NCBI GenBank assembly: GCA_036272595.1
Contig: DATAYM010000038.1
Location: forward strand, 1 to 64,000
Length of the DNA stretch: 64,000 bases
Reading direction: 5' to 3'
DNA from: Poindextera sp036272595
Lineage (GTDB): Bacteria > Pseudomonadota > Alphaproteobacteria > Caulobacterales > Caulobacteraceae
Under the pieces are notes generated by a model. That model saw only the letters and a list, made by a program, of their open reading frames with translations, was not told where the DNA came from and made no database searches. The translations under genes were made by a program, and so were the position numbers. Shown here one piece after another: positions 43,740 to 51,310 of this stretch. Numbering within the stretch: the first letter of the stretch is position 1; every line of letters starts with the position of its first letter.

Positions 43740-44566
43740 CACGCTGGACCTTTGTAACTGAACGAGGCCTCGCCGAGGCCGCCGACGATCGCCTTGATCT
43801 GGTCGCCATGGCTGAGTGTCACCATGGGGCCGAGGGCGCCGGTGAGGACGATATCCCCGGCCTTCAGCCCCTCGCCGATCCGCGCCAGGGTGCGGGCGAG
43901 CCAGGCCGCCGCGATCAGCGGATGGCCCATGCAGGCCGCGCCGGCGCCGAGGGAGGCGACCCGGCCGTTGGCCTCCAGCACCATGCCGCAGGTGCGCAGG
44001 TCCAGGCCTTTCAGCGCCTTGCGCTCCGCGCCGAGGACGAAATAGGCCGACGAGCCATTGTCGGCGACGGTGTCGGCGAAGGTGATCTTCCAGTCTTCGA
44101 TGCGGCTGTCGACGATCTCGATGGCGGCCACGGCGTGGTCGGCGGCGGCGAGGACATCGTCGGGGCTCGCCTCGCCCAGGTTCAGGTCGCGGCCGAGCAC
44201 GATCGCCACCTCGGCCTCGGCCTTGGGCTGGATCACCTTGGCGGCGTCCAGCACCCCGCCGTCGGGGATCTGCATGTCGTCGAACAGCACGCCGTAGTCG
44301 GGACGGTCGACGCCCAGCTGCCTCTGCACCGCCTCGGCGGTCAGGCCGATCTTGCGGCCGACGATCCGCCGCCCGCCGTCCAGCCAGAAGCGGGTATTGA
44401 TCGACTGCACCGCATAGGCGCCGTCGACGTCGGTGGGTTCCAGGACGTCGCGCAGCGGGGCCAACGCGCCGGTGCAATAGGCCTCGCGCAGCCTGCGCGC
44501 TGTGTCCGCATGGGCCGGGGTTTGCGGTTCAGCCAGGGTCTTCGCCAGGGTCTCGGAGTCCATCAT
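43739..44566 (-). CDS. mhpD: 2-oxopent-4-enoate hydratase (2-keto-4-pentenoate hydratase)
   Basis: The 275-residue protein has the fumarylacetoacetase-like fold of the MhpD/BphH group: GRKIGLTAEAVQRQLGVDRPDYG, then PKAEAEVAIVLGRDL with acidic metal ligands, AAIEIVDSRIEDWKI and LGPMVTLSHGD. It hydrates 2-hydroxypenta-2,4-dienoate to 4-hydroxy-2-oxovalerate. It is the first gene of the lower-pathway operon and has a GYATRC-like operator 49 nt upstream. Confidence 0.93.
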   Translation of the reverse strand: MMDSETLAKTLAEPQTPAHADTARRLREAYCTGALAPLRDVLEPTDVDGAYAVQSINTRFWLDGGRRIVGRKIGLTAEAVQRQLGVDRPDYGVLFDDMQIPDGGVLDAAKVIQPKAEAEVAIVLGRDLNLGEASPDDVLAAADHAVAAIEIVDSRIEDWKITFADTVADNGSSAYFVLGAERKALKGLDLRTCGMVLEANGRVASLGAGAACMGHPLIAAAWLARTLARIGEGLKAGDIVLTGALGPMVTLSHGDQIKAIVGGLGEASFSYKGPA

Positions 44567-44614
44567 GCGTCTGTTTTTTCCAAGCTTGGCGGGGGGTCCA
44601 GCGCCTCAGTGTTT

Positions 44615-44636
44615 GCGTACGGTATGCCAAAGTCAA
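44615..44636 (-). promoter_or_regulatory. GYATRC-like operator on the lower-pathway promoter
   Basis: GCGTAC-G-GTATGC (44615-44627) has one mismatch to the consensus. On the minus strand TTGACT (44631-44636) lies just upstream and AACACT (44608-44613) is the -10 position, so the operator fills the 17-nt spacer, as at 30469-30481. Confidence 0.62.
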
Positions 44637-44837
44637 TTGCGCTGATCTCAGCCAGCTGGCTTAGAAGGTCAAGGCCGGGAGTCGAACTGCAGGACCGCGA
44701 ATTTTTCGCCGCGATTCGGGAAAAGCGCGAACCGGACGCCTCGGTCGCCCGGGGCGTTGCCGGCTTACCGGACCCTTGAAAGGCTGCGCCAGGATCTCGT
44801 TTAGCAGCGCGGGAGCCGGCGGTGGTTGACGAACAAT

Positions 44838-44866
44838 TTGCAGGCGCGTACGGCATGCCGTATACA
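44838..44866 (+). promoter_or_regulatory. double GYATRC operator on the dioxygenase alpha promoter
   Basis: Two overlapping sites occur: GCGTAC-G-GCATGC (44846-44858, one mismatch) and GCATGC-C-GTATAC (44853-44865, exact), offset by 7 bp. They fill the spacer and -10 of TTGCAG (44838-44843) / TATACA (44861-44866), spacer 17 nt. Transcription would start near 44873, about 110 nt before the gene. Confidence 0.7.
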
Positions 44867-44981
44867 TTGAGACGGCGATATCGACCTTGCCAGTGACGGG
44901 CTCCCGGCGTCGGTTCAGCCGCTGGAGACTTCCGAAGGTCGAGACCATCGCCGGGGCTGCCTCGGTCGAACGCTGGAGAAG

Positions 44982-46205
44982 ATGATGAACGATGTTTGGA
45001 GCGAAAACCCTCTGAAACTCGCCGGATCGAGGGTGATCAACCGGAACATCTACGTCGATCCCGCGATCTACGCCGCCGAACAGGAAAAGCTGTTCGCGCG
45101 CACCTGGCAGTGGGTCGGGCACGAAAGCGAAATCCGCGAATTCGGTGATTACATCACCGCGACCATCGCCGGGCGCCCGATCGTCATCGCCCGCGGCGAG
45201 GAAGGCCGTATCAGCGCCTTCCTCAACACCTGCACCCACCGCGGCGCCCTGCTTACCGCCCACGCGCGCGGCAACAACGCCGGCAGCTTTGTGTGCATGT
45301 ATCACGGCTGGTGTTTCGACACCGAAGGCCGGCTGACTTCCGCCCCGATTTCAGCGGCTTATGGCGAGAACCTGCGGAAGGCCTGCTACGATTCGCCGAC
45401 CGTCCGGCACGAGGTTTTCGCCGGCAATATCTTCGTCAGCCTCGATCCGAACATCGAGCCGCTGGTCGATTTCCTCGGCGAGTCCGGTCCCTATATCGAG
45501 CGCTTCACCGGCCGGCACGAGGCGCTCGGCCGGGTGCGCTGGGCGCTCAAGGGCAACTGGAAGCTCTGGCACGAGAACTTCCGCGACAACTATCACCCGA
45601 TGTTCACCCATGCGGTGATCGGCGCCAACTACCAGGGCGTGAAGATCGAGGGGGTCAACCGCGACCTCGCCCAGGGCCACAGCCTGCTGGCCTTCCCGAC
45701 CCAGGGAAACCAGGACCATATCCGCACCACCATCCGCCGCATCACCGGCAGGTCGCTCGACGCCAACGTCGGGGTGCGCCCGGCCGGCTCCGGCGGGGTG
45801 TTGAACCACCACATCATGGCGGTGTTCCCAAACCTCGATTTCCAGAATTCCGGCGACGGCAGGATCCAGAACGTGCTGCAGGTCGTGCGGCCGGTGGCCA
45901 TCGACAAGGCGGTGGTCGAACTGGTCGCCTTCGGCGAGGTCGGCGAGCCGGCGGAGGCGCGTCAGGCGCGGCTGGACCGGTCGCTCGACGGCCAGACCTC
46001 GGCCGGCAAGATCAGCGGCGACGACACCGAGGCGGTGCGGCGCTGCTCGGCCGGGTTCGGCGCCGTCCGCGAGGTGGGCTGGTCGAACATGGACCGCGGC
46101 CAGGTTCCCGGCCCCGAGGGCGGCAAGAACGACGAATATTCGCTGCGCGCCTTCTACGACGCCTACAAGCGGCGCATGGGCGACAGCCTGCTGGTCGCCG
46201 GCTAG
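44982..46205 (+). CDS. aromatic-ring-hydroxylating dioxygenase, alpha (catalytic) subunit
   Basis: The 407-residue protein has Rieske ligands Cys84-x-His86 and Cys105-x2-His108. Its mononuclear iron motif ENFRDNYHPMFTH includes Asn199, Asp202, His205 and His210, the bridging Asp and iron histidines of alpha3beta3 dioxygenases. It is followed 50 nt later by a beta subunit gene, and ferredoxin and reductase genes lie at 37.2-38.9 kb under the same operator. The substrate is not readable; benzoate-, cumate- or anthranilate-like acids are candidates. GGAGAAG precedes the ATG. Confidence 0.92.
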   Translation: MMNDVWSENPLKLAGSRVINRNIYVDPAIYAAEQEKLFARTWQWVGHESEIREFGDYITATIAGRPIVIARGEEGRISAFLNTCTHRGALLTAHARGNNAGSFVCMYHGWCFDTEGRLTSAPISAAYGENLRKACYDSPTVRHEVFAGNIFVSLDPNIEPLVDFLGESGPYIERFTGRHEALGRVRWALKGNWKLWHENFRDNYHPMFTHAVIGANYQGVKIEGVNRDLAQGHSLLAFPTQGNQDHIRTTIRRITGRSLDANVGVRPAGSGGVLNHHIMAVFPNLDFQNSGDGRIQNVLQVVRPVAIDKAVVELVAFGEVGEPAEARQARLDRSLDGQTSAGKISGDDTEAVRRCSAGFGAVREVGWSNMDRGQVPGPEGGKNDEYSLRAFYDAYKRRMGDSLLVAG

Positions 46206-46255
46206 GCGCCGGCCGGTCGCAGCCCTGCATTTTACCCCCTCCGAGAGAAGGTTTC

Positions 46256-46783
46256 ATGGCGCTTAAACCGGAAGAAGCTGGAGCCGCCGACGAAGGCGCG
46301 CTGGTCCTCACCTCGGACCTGGCCATGGAGCGCGCCATCGTCGCGCTGATCTACCGCGCCGCGCGGCTGTCCGACGAGCAGCGCTATCTGGACTGGATGG
46401 AGCTGTTCACGGCCGACGGCGAATACTCGGCCATCACCAACGAGAACCTGGCCTACAAGGGCCTTCGCCTGTTCCGCGACATGGGCCGCAACGCCCTGCA
46501 TGAGCGCGCGGCCTTCCTGATGGGCCTGTTGCAGGTTCCCAGGGGCAAGACGCTGCACCTGGTCTCCAACATCGAGGTCAGTGACGGCGAGCGCCCGGGG
46601 ACCGCCAGCGCGGCCAGCCATTTCCTCATGACGCGGACCGCCGACATGGAGCATTCGATGCTGCACGCCGCCGGACGCTATCTCGACCGTTTCGAGCAGC
46701 GCGACGGCGTCTGGCTGTTCAAGGAGCGGCTAGTGGTTGTCGACAGCAACCTGCTGCCGCCCGAGTTCACCGAACTGCTCTAA
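46256..46783 (+). CDS. aromatic-ring-hydroxylating dioxygenase, beta subunit
   Basis: The 175-residue protein is a SnoaL/NTF2-like small subunit: AIVALIYRAARLSDEQRYLDW, LFTADGEYSAI and a C-terminal GVWLFKERLVVVDSNLLP. It has a structural role in the alpha3beta3 hexamer. The ATG at 46256 is preceded by GAGAAGG. The stop is 12 nt from the convergent thioredoxin gene stop. Confidence 0.88.
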   Translation: MALKPEEAGAADEGALVLTSDLAMERAIVALIYRAARLSDEQRYLDWMELFTADGEYSAITNENLAYKGLRLFRDMGRNALHERAAFLMGLLQVPRGKTLHLVSNIEVSDGERPGTASAASHFLMTRTADMEHSMLHAAGRYLDRFEQRDGVWLFKERLVVVDSNLLPPEFTELL

Positions 46784-46795
46784 AAGCCGTCGATC

Positions 46796-47242
46796 TCAGC
46801 TGGCGTGCGCCTTGGCCAGGGCCTGGCGCGTCCAGTCGACGATCTGGCCGGCCGGCATGGCCCCCGCTGTCTGCGCGACGACCTTGCCGTCGCGAAACAG
46901 GAACAGCGCCGGAATGCCCTGGACGCCGAGGGCGCCGGCGGCCGCGGGTTCGGCATCCGAATTCAGCTTCAGCAGCCGCACGTCCGGCTCCAGCATCTTG
47001 GCGGCCGCCGCGAACTGCGGGGCCATCGACTTGCACGGGCCGCACCAGGGCGCCCAGACGTCCAGCAGCAGGGCCGCGCCGACCGTGCCGTTTCGGTGCG
47101 CCGCGAGCTCGGCGCCCGTCACCTCGACCGGCGCCTCGGTCAGGATCGGTTGATGGCACTTGCCGCACTTGGCCTTGCGGGCGTCGCGATCGGCGGGAAG
47201 GCGGTTGGCCGCCCCGCAGGACGGGCAGACAAACTGTGTCAT
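46796..47242 (-). CDS. trxC: thioredoxin 2 (zinc-binding)
   Basis: The 148-residue protein combines an N-terminal zinc finger (Cys6, Cys9, Cys26, Cys29) with a thioredoxin domain whose active site is WAPWCGPCK (Cys67, Cys70). This is the TrxC layout. It reduces disulfides and is often induced by oxidative stress. It has no visible link to the catabolic regulon beyond proximity. Confidence 0.92.
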   Translation of the reverse strand: MTQFVCPSCGAANRLPADRDARKAKCGKCHQPILTEAPVEVTGAELAAHRNGTVGAALLLDVWAPWCGPCKSMAPQFAAAAKMLEPDVRLLKLNSDAEPAAAGALGVQGIPALFLFRDGKVVAQTAGAMPAGQIVDWTRQALAKAHAS

Positions 47243-47317
47243 CGGTCAAACTCGGTCGGCAGCCGCTGGGCGGCGTTCAGCACCGATATAGGAACTCCGC
47301 CGACAAGCGTCAGGCGC

Positions 47318-48526
47318 CTAGGCGCGTTCGAACACCGCCGCTATGCCCTGGCCGCCGCCGATGCACATGGTCTCCAGACCATAGCGGCCGTCGCGGCGCT
47401 CAAGTTCGCGCAGCAGGTTGGCCAGGATGCGGCCGCCGGTGGCTCCGATCGGGTGGCCGAGCGAGATGCCCGAGCCATTGACGTTCAGCCGCTCGCGGTC
47501 ATCCCAGCCCCAGCCCTTCAGCACCGCCAGCACCTGCGGCGCGAAGGCCTCGTTCAGCTCGACCAGGTCGATGTCGTTCCAGGTAAGGCCGCTGCGGGCG
47601 AACAGCCGCTCCACCGCCGGCACCGGGCCGATGCCCATCCGCGACGGATCGCAGCCGGCCGCCGCCCAGGAGACGAACCAGCCCATCGGCTCGAGGCCGA
47701 GCTCCTCCAGCCTGTCCTCGGCCACCACCAGGCAGGCGGCGGCGGCGTCGTTCTGCTGTGACGCATTTCCGGCGGTGACCACGCCGCCCTTCTCGATCGG
47801 CGACAGCTTGCCAAGGCTCTCCAGGCTGGCGTCCTCGCGCACCCCCTCGTCCTTCAGGAAGTCCACCGGATCGCCACGCCGTTGCGGCACCGGGACAGGC
47901 ACGATCTCGTCGTCGAACTTGCCGGCGTTCCAGGCCGCGGTGGCGCGCTGGTGGCTCATCACCGCGTATTCGTCCGCTTCCTCGCGGCTGATCTGGTAGT
48001 CGCGGGCCAGGTTGTCGGCGGTCTCGATCATGCCGCTGATGACCCCGAACCGCTCGATCGGCTGCGACATCACCCGCCCGCGCGCCAGCCGGTCGTGCAG
48101 GGTGACCGAGCCGGCGCGCGCGCCCTTGCGCATGTCGGTGGTGTAGTATTCGGCGTTGCTCATGCTCTCGACGCCGCCGGCGACCACCACGTCGGCCGCG
48201 CCGGTCTGCACCATCATCGCCGCGTCGATCACCGCCTGCAGGCCGCTGCCGCATCGCCGGTCCAGCTGGTAGCCGGGCACGCTGACCGGCAGGCCGGCGG
48301 CCATGGCCGACCAGCGGGCGATGCACGGCGCCTCGCCGCTGCCGTAGCCCTGGGCGAAGATCACGTCGTCGATCCGCTCCGGATCGATCCCGGTGCGCTC
48401 TACCAGGCCCTTGAGGATGACCGCGCCAAGATCGCCGGCCGTGATGGAGGACAGGGCCCCCAGATACTTGCCCACCGGGGTGCGGATCGGGCTGACGATT
48501 GCGGCGCGGCGAAGGGTGCTGGTCAC
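47318..48526 (-). CDS. acetyl-CoA acetyltransferase (thiolase)
   Basis: The 402-residue thiolase has all three catalytic segments: Cys92 in LDRRCGSGLQAV, GHPIGATGGRIL with the His, and CIGGGQGIAAVF with the second Cys. A GTG start at 48526 has GGAG 7 nt upstream; the longer frame to 48598 lacks similarity. The middle part (QYGSGEAP-like loop, NVNGSGISLGHP) fits biosynthetic or beta-ketoadipyl/acetoacetyl-CoA thiolases. It lies beside the aromatic genes but has no GYATRC operator. Confidence 0.9.
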   Translation of the reverse strand: MTSTLRRAAIVSPIRTPVGKYLGALSSITAGDLGAVILKGLVERTGIDPERIDDVIFAQGYGSGEAPCIARWSAMAAGLPVSVPGYQLDRRCGSGLQAVIDAAMMVQTGAADVVVAGGVESMSNAEYYTTDMRKGARAGSVTLHDRLARGRVMSQPIERFGVISGMIETADNLARDYQISREEADEYAVMSHQRATAAWNAGKFDDEIVPVPVPQRRGDPVDFLKDEGVREDASLESLGKLSPIEKGGVVTAGNASQQNDAAAACLVVAEDRLEELGLEPMGWFVSWAAAGCDPSRMGIGPVPAVERLFARSGLTWNDIDLVELNEAFAPQVLAVLKGWGWDDRERLNVNGSGISLGHPIGATGGRILANLLRELERRDGRYGLETMCIGGGQGIAAVFERA

Positions 48527-48632
48527 GGACGGTCTCCAGATAGCGGCCGCCGACGATTGGCGTCCCGCGCCGGTCTTGTCCATAGGGACAAACGACAAAC
48601 CGCGGCTCGACCGGCCCTCGCCGCGCCCCGCT

Positions 48633-49646
48633 TCAGCCAGCCTCCGAAGCCATGGCCAGATCGCGGATCAGCCGCCGGGCGGCGCGGGAGGTGGGCAGCC
48701 GGATCGAGCCGGCGAACCCGCGCGGCCCGGCCTCGACGATCATGATCAGCCAGAGATAGGCCCGGTACAGCGCCAGACGCCGTTCGTCCTCGGGCGAGAC
48801 CTCCGCCGCCTCGCCTCGCCCGTCGCTCAGGCCTTGCAGCAGGGCGGCGCGCTCCGGCGGGCTGTCGAACAGGGTCAGGCTGACCACGTCGGCCAGCGGG
48901 TCGCCATAGAAGGCCCGCTCCCAGTCGATCACGCCGCTGACCGCCCAGCCGTCCGCATCCTGGCGCACCAGCACATTGCTGTCCCAGAGGTCGAAATGGG
49001 TGAGCCTGGCCGCTTCCACCTCGCCCAGCAGCGGCGAAGCGCGCTCGAACGCCACGCGGATCTCATCGATCGGCAGGGGCAGCACGGCGTCAAATCGGAC
49101 CGCGTCATCCAGCAGGGCGGCGATCATCAGGCCGAACGCCTCGGGCCAGGTCGGCGCCTGCAGCCGCGGCTGGCCGGGATAGCCGAAAACCGGCGCGCCG
49201 ATCCGATGGGCCGCGCCCGCGATGCGCCCCACCTGCCGGCGCAGCTCGACGCGATCGGCCAGGTCCAGCGACGGGCCGACCTTGGAAAACAGCGGCCCGT
49301 CCAGCCAGGCCATGAACAGGCAGTCGCGATCGACCCGCCGGCGGCTCAGGTCCACGGCCTGGATGGCCGGGACCGGCTGGACGCCGGCTTTGGCCAGCCC
49401 GCGCATCACCTCGATCTCGGTGCGCATCAGGTCGTGCTCATAGGTCAGCACCGGCAGGGTCGGCGGCGGCGCGACCTTCAGGAAGCTCCGCGCCGGACCG
49501 GAGCCGGCGAGTTCCAGGTAGTAGCCGGCGTTGTACTTGCCCTCGGTGGCGGCCCGGACCGACGCCACGCGTGCGGCTGTCCCGAAAGCCTGCCGAACCA
49601 GATCGCCGATCTCGGCCTCGGACAGCTCGACCTTGGTCAGGCTCAT
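48633..49646 (-). CDS. APH-type phosphotransferase family protein
   Basis: The 337-residue protein has the aminoglycoside-phosphotransferase/choline-kinase fold: an N-lobe with RSFLKVAPP, the catalytic LTHFDLWDSNVLV (Brenner motif with Asp and Asn) and the metal-binding VIDWERAFYGDPLADV. These proteins phosphorylate small hydroxyl compounds; resistance cannot be inferred. The ATG at 49646 overlaps the GNAT stop by 4 nt, so the two are coupled. Confidence 0.83.
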   Translation of the reverse strand: MSLTKVELSEAEIGDLVRQAFGTAARVASVRAATEGKYNAGYYLELAGSGPARSFLKVAPPPTLPVLTYEHDLMRTEIEVMRGLAKAGVQPVPAIQAVDLSRRRVDRDCLFMAWLDGPLFSKVGPSLDLADRVELRRQVGRIAGAAHRIGAPVFGYPGQPRLQAPTWPEAFGLMIAALLDDAVRFDAVLPLPIDEIRVAFERASPLLGEVEAARLTHFDLWDSNVLVRQDADGWAVSGVIDWERAFYGDPLADVVSLTLFDSPPERAALLQGLSDGRGEAAEVSPEDERRLALYRAYLWLIMIVEAGPRGFAGSIRLPTSRAARRLIRDLAMASEAG

Positions 49647-50188
49647 TGCCGGTCTCGGAGCGAAGGAAACGGCGCCGGCTCGCCAGTTGGGGGCCCGTCG
49701 ATCAGCGACCGTCGCCAATAGCCCACATCCCGCCAAGCCCCGTGTTTGAATCCGACCTCGCGATAGGTTCCGAGGTGAACAAATCCCATGGCTTCATGCA
49801 GGCCGATGCTGTTGTCGTTCGGAAGCGTGATCCCGGCGAACGCCGCGTGGAAACCCTGGCGCTCCAGCAGGCCGAGCAGTTCGGCGTAGAGCGCCCGGCC
49901 GACGCCCCGGCGATGCGCTTGCGGCGCCACGTAGGCGGTGACGTTGACCGACCACCGATAGGCGGCGCGTTCCGCGTGCGCGCTCGCATAGGCGTATCCG
50001 ATGGGTCCGCCCCCCTGGTCGAACACGAGATAGGGCAGCCGCTCGAGCGTCGAGGCGATGCGCGCCGCCATGTCCGCGGCTGACGGGGGTATTTCCTCGA
50101 AGGAGATCACCGTGTCGCGCACATAGGGCGCGTAGATCGCCGCAATGGCCTCGGCGTCGCCGACCGACGCGGTGCGAACATGGCCCAT
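49643..50188 (-). CDS. GNAT N-acetyltransferase, phosphinothricin acetyltransferase-like
   Basis: The 181-residue protein has the PAT-family start (VRTASVGDAEAIAAIYAPYV), the FEEIPPS segment and the acetyl-CoA loop VAPQAHRRGVGRALYAELL, ending with KHGAWRDVGYWRR. It likely acetylates an amino acid or amino-acid analogue such as methionine sulfoximine. The ATG at 50188 has GGAAG 8 nt upstream; an ATG five codons earlier (50203) is possible. It is divergent from the arsenic genes. Confidence 0.86.
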   Translation of the reverse strand: MGHVRTASVGDAEAIAAIYAPYVRDTVISFEEIPPSAADMAARIASTLERLPYLVFDQGGGPIGYAYASAHAERAAYRWSVNVTAYVAPQAHRRGVGRALYAELLGLLERQGFHAAFAGITLPNDNSIGLHEAMGFVHLGTYREVGFKHGAWRDVGYWRRSLIDGPPTGEPAPFPSLRDRQ

Positions 50189-50250
50189 GGTTGACTCTTC
50201 CATATTTCCGGAATTATAGAATCGTTGTCGGACTCGGAAGGGAGCCTCAA

Positions 50251-50412
50251 GTGAAACGGCTGCGCTTGCACGTTGGCGTTCCCGACCTCGCCCAATCGAT
50301 TCGGTTCTATAACATCCTGTTCGACGCGCCTTCGACCGTGGTCAAGGACCAGCCGTCGGCCGCCGAGCCCACGGCCGCTGCCCGGGCATGCCGCGGCGGG
50401 GCCTGCGCCTGA
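50251..50412 (+). pseudogene. remnant of an arsenic/cadmium-inducible VOC protein (ArsI/CadI-like)
   Basis: The 53-residue reading frame (GTG at 50251 with GGGAG 6 nt upstream) begins as ArsI/CadI proteins do: KRLRLHVGVPDLAQSIRFYN, then FDAPSTVVKDQ. It stops being similar after about 33 residues and ends in an Ala/Cys-rich tail (ACRGGACA) like the family's C-terminus. Intact members are roughly 115-160 residues, so an internal deletion is likely. It lies 2 nt before arsR, where ars operons often carry arsI. Confidence 0.6.
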
Positions 50413-50414
50413 CC

Positions 50415-50789
50415 ATGGACAAGACCGCCGCCGTCGATGGCCTGTCGGCCCTTGCCCACGAAGGGCGTCTGGAGATCTTCCGGCTGCTGGTCCGGGCCGG
50501 ACCTGGGGGTGTCGCGGCCGGCGAGATCGCCCGCCAGACCGGCTCGCTCGCCAACACCTTGTCGACGAACCTGGCCATCCTCAGCCGCGCCGGCCTGGTC
50601 GCCTCGCGCCGGGACGGGCGCTCAATCATCTACGCCGCCGCCTATGGGCGCATGGGGGCGCTGCTGGCCTTCCTGCTCGAAGACTGCTGCTGCGGGAACA
50701 GCGCCATCTGCGCGCCGCTCGCCGCCATCACCGCCCAGGCCGCGTGTTGCGCGGCCGAAGAGGCGATTTCACAAGGCGCGCCCGCATGA
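50415..50789 (+). CDS. arsR: ArsR family arsenic-responsive repressor
   Basis: The 124-residue protein has the ArsR winged helix (ALAHEGRLEIFRLL, then GSLANTLSTNLAILSRAGLV) and a C-terminal cysteine cluster (Cys91-93, Cys99, Cys111-112) suited to binding As(III). The type with a C-terminal CCxG pair is common in Alphaproteobacteria. It overlaps arsC by 4 nt and should control the operon that follows. Confidence 0.88.
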   Translation: MDKTAAVDGLSALAHEGRLEIFRLLVRAGPGGVAAGEIARQTGSLANTLSTNLAILSRAGLVASRRDGRSIIYAAAYGRMGALLAFLLEDCCCGNSAICAPLAAITAQAACCAAEEAISQGAPA

Positions 50790-51310
50790 CTGAACATCTC
50801 GCATCACCGCTGAGCACCTTGTTCCTCTGCACCGGCAACTCGGCCCGCTCGATCATCGGCGAGGCGATCCTCAACCGGATCGCACCCGGCAAGTTCCGCG
50901 CCTATTCCGCCGGCTCCCACCCGAAGGGCGCCGTCCATCCGGAGGCGATCCGGCTGCTGGACCGCCTCGGCTATCCGACCGCCGGCCTGCGGTCAAAGTC
51001 CTGGGACGAGTTCGCCAAGCCCGGCGCGCCGAAGCTCGATTTCGTCTTTACCGTTTGCGACAACGCCGCCGCCGAGGTCTGCCCGATCTGGCCGGGCCAG
51101 CCGATGACCGCCCATTGGGGCATTCCGGATCCGGCGGCGGTAGAGGGCTCGCAGGCCGAGATCGCCCTCGCCTTCGCCGAGGCCTATCGGGTGTTGAACA
51201 ACCGCATCACGCTGTTCGCCAGCCTGCCGATCGCCGGCCTGAGCCGCCTTTCGCTGCAGCGCCGGCTGGACGACATCGGTCATACGGACGAAGCCGCCGC
51301 GTCGGCATGA
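50786..51310 (+). CDS. arsC: arsenate reductase, low-molecular-weight phosphatase type
   Basis: The 174-residue protein has the LMW phosphatase P-loop LFLCTGNSARS (Cys15, CX5R). Further cysteines occur in VFTVCDNAAAEVCPIWPG, which fits the thioredoxin-coupled arsenate reductase mechanism, and WGIPDP carries the acid Asp. It reduces As(V) to As(III). The ATG at 50786 overlaps the arsR stop; the longer frame is an artefact running through arsR. Confidence 0.9.
   Translation: MTEHLASPLSTLFLCTGNSARSIIGEAILNRIAPGKFRAYSAGSHPKGAVHPEAIRLLDRLGYPTAGLRSKSWDEFAKPGAPKLDFVFTVCDNAAAEVCPIWPGQPMTAHWGIPDPAAVEGSQAEIALAFAEAYRVLNNRITLFASLPIAGLSRLSLQRRLDDIGHTDEAAASA

Larger units (their letters stand above)
44567..44981. 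promoter_or_regulatory. 415-nt divergent control region between the hydratase and the dioxygenase alpha genes
   Basis: No credible gene is found in this stretch. It holds one operator near its left end for the leftward lower pathway and a double operator at 44846-44865 for the rightward dioxygenase. The 240-nt middle part is unremarkable. The last 100 nt before 44982 form a long leader ending in GGAGAAG, a good ribosome binding site. Confidence 0.65.
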
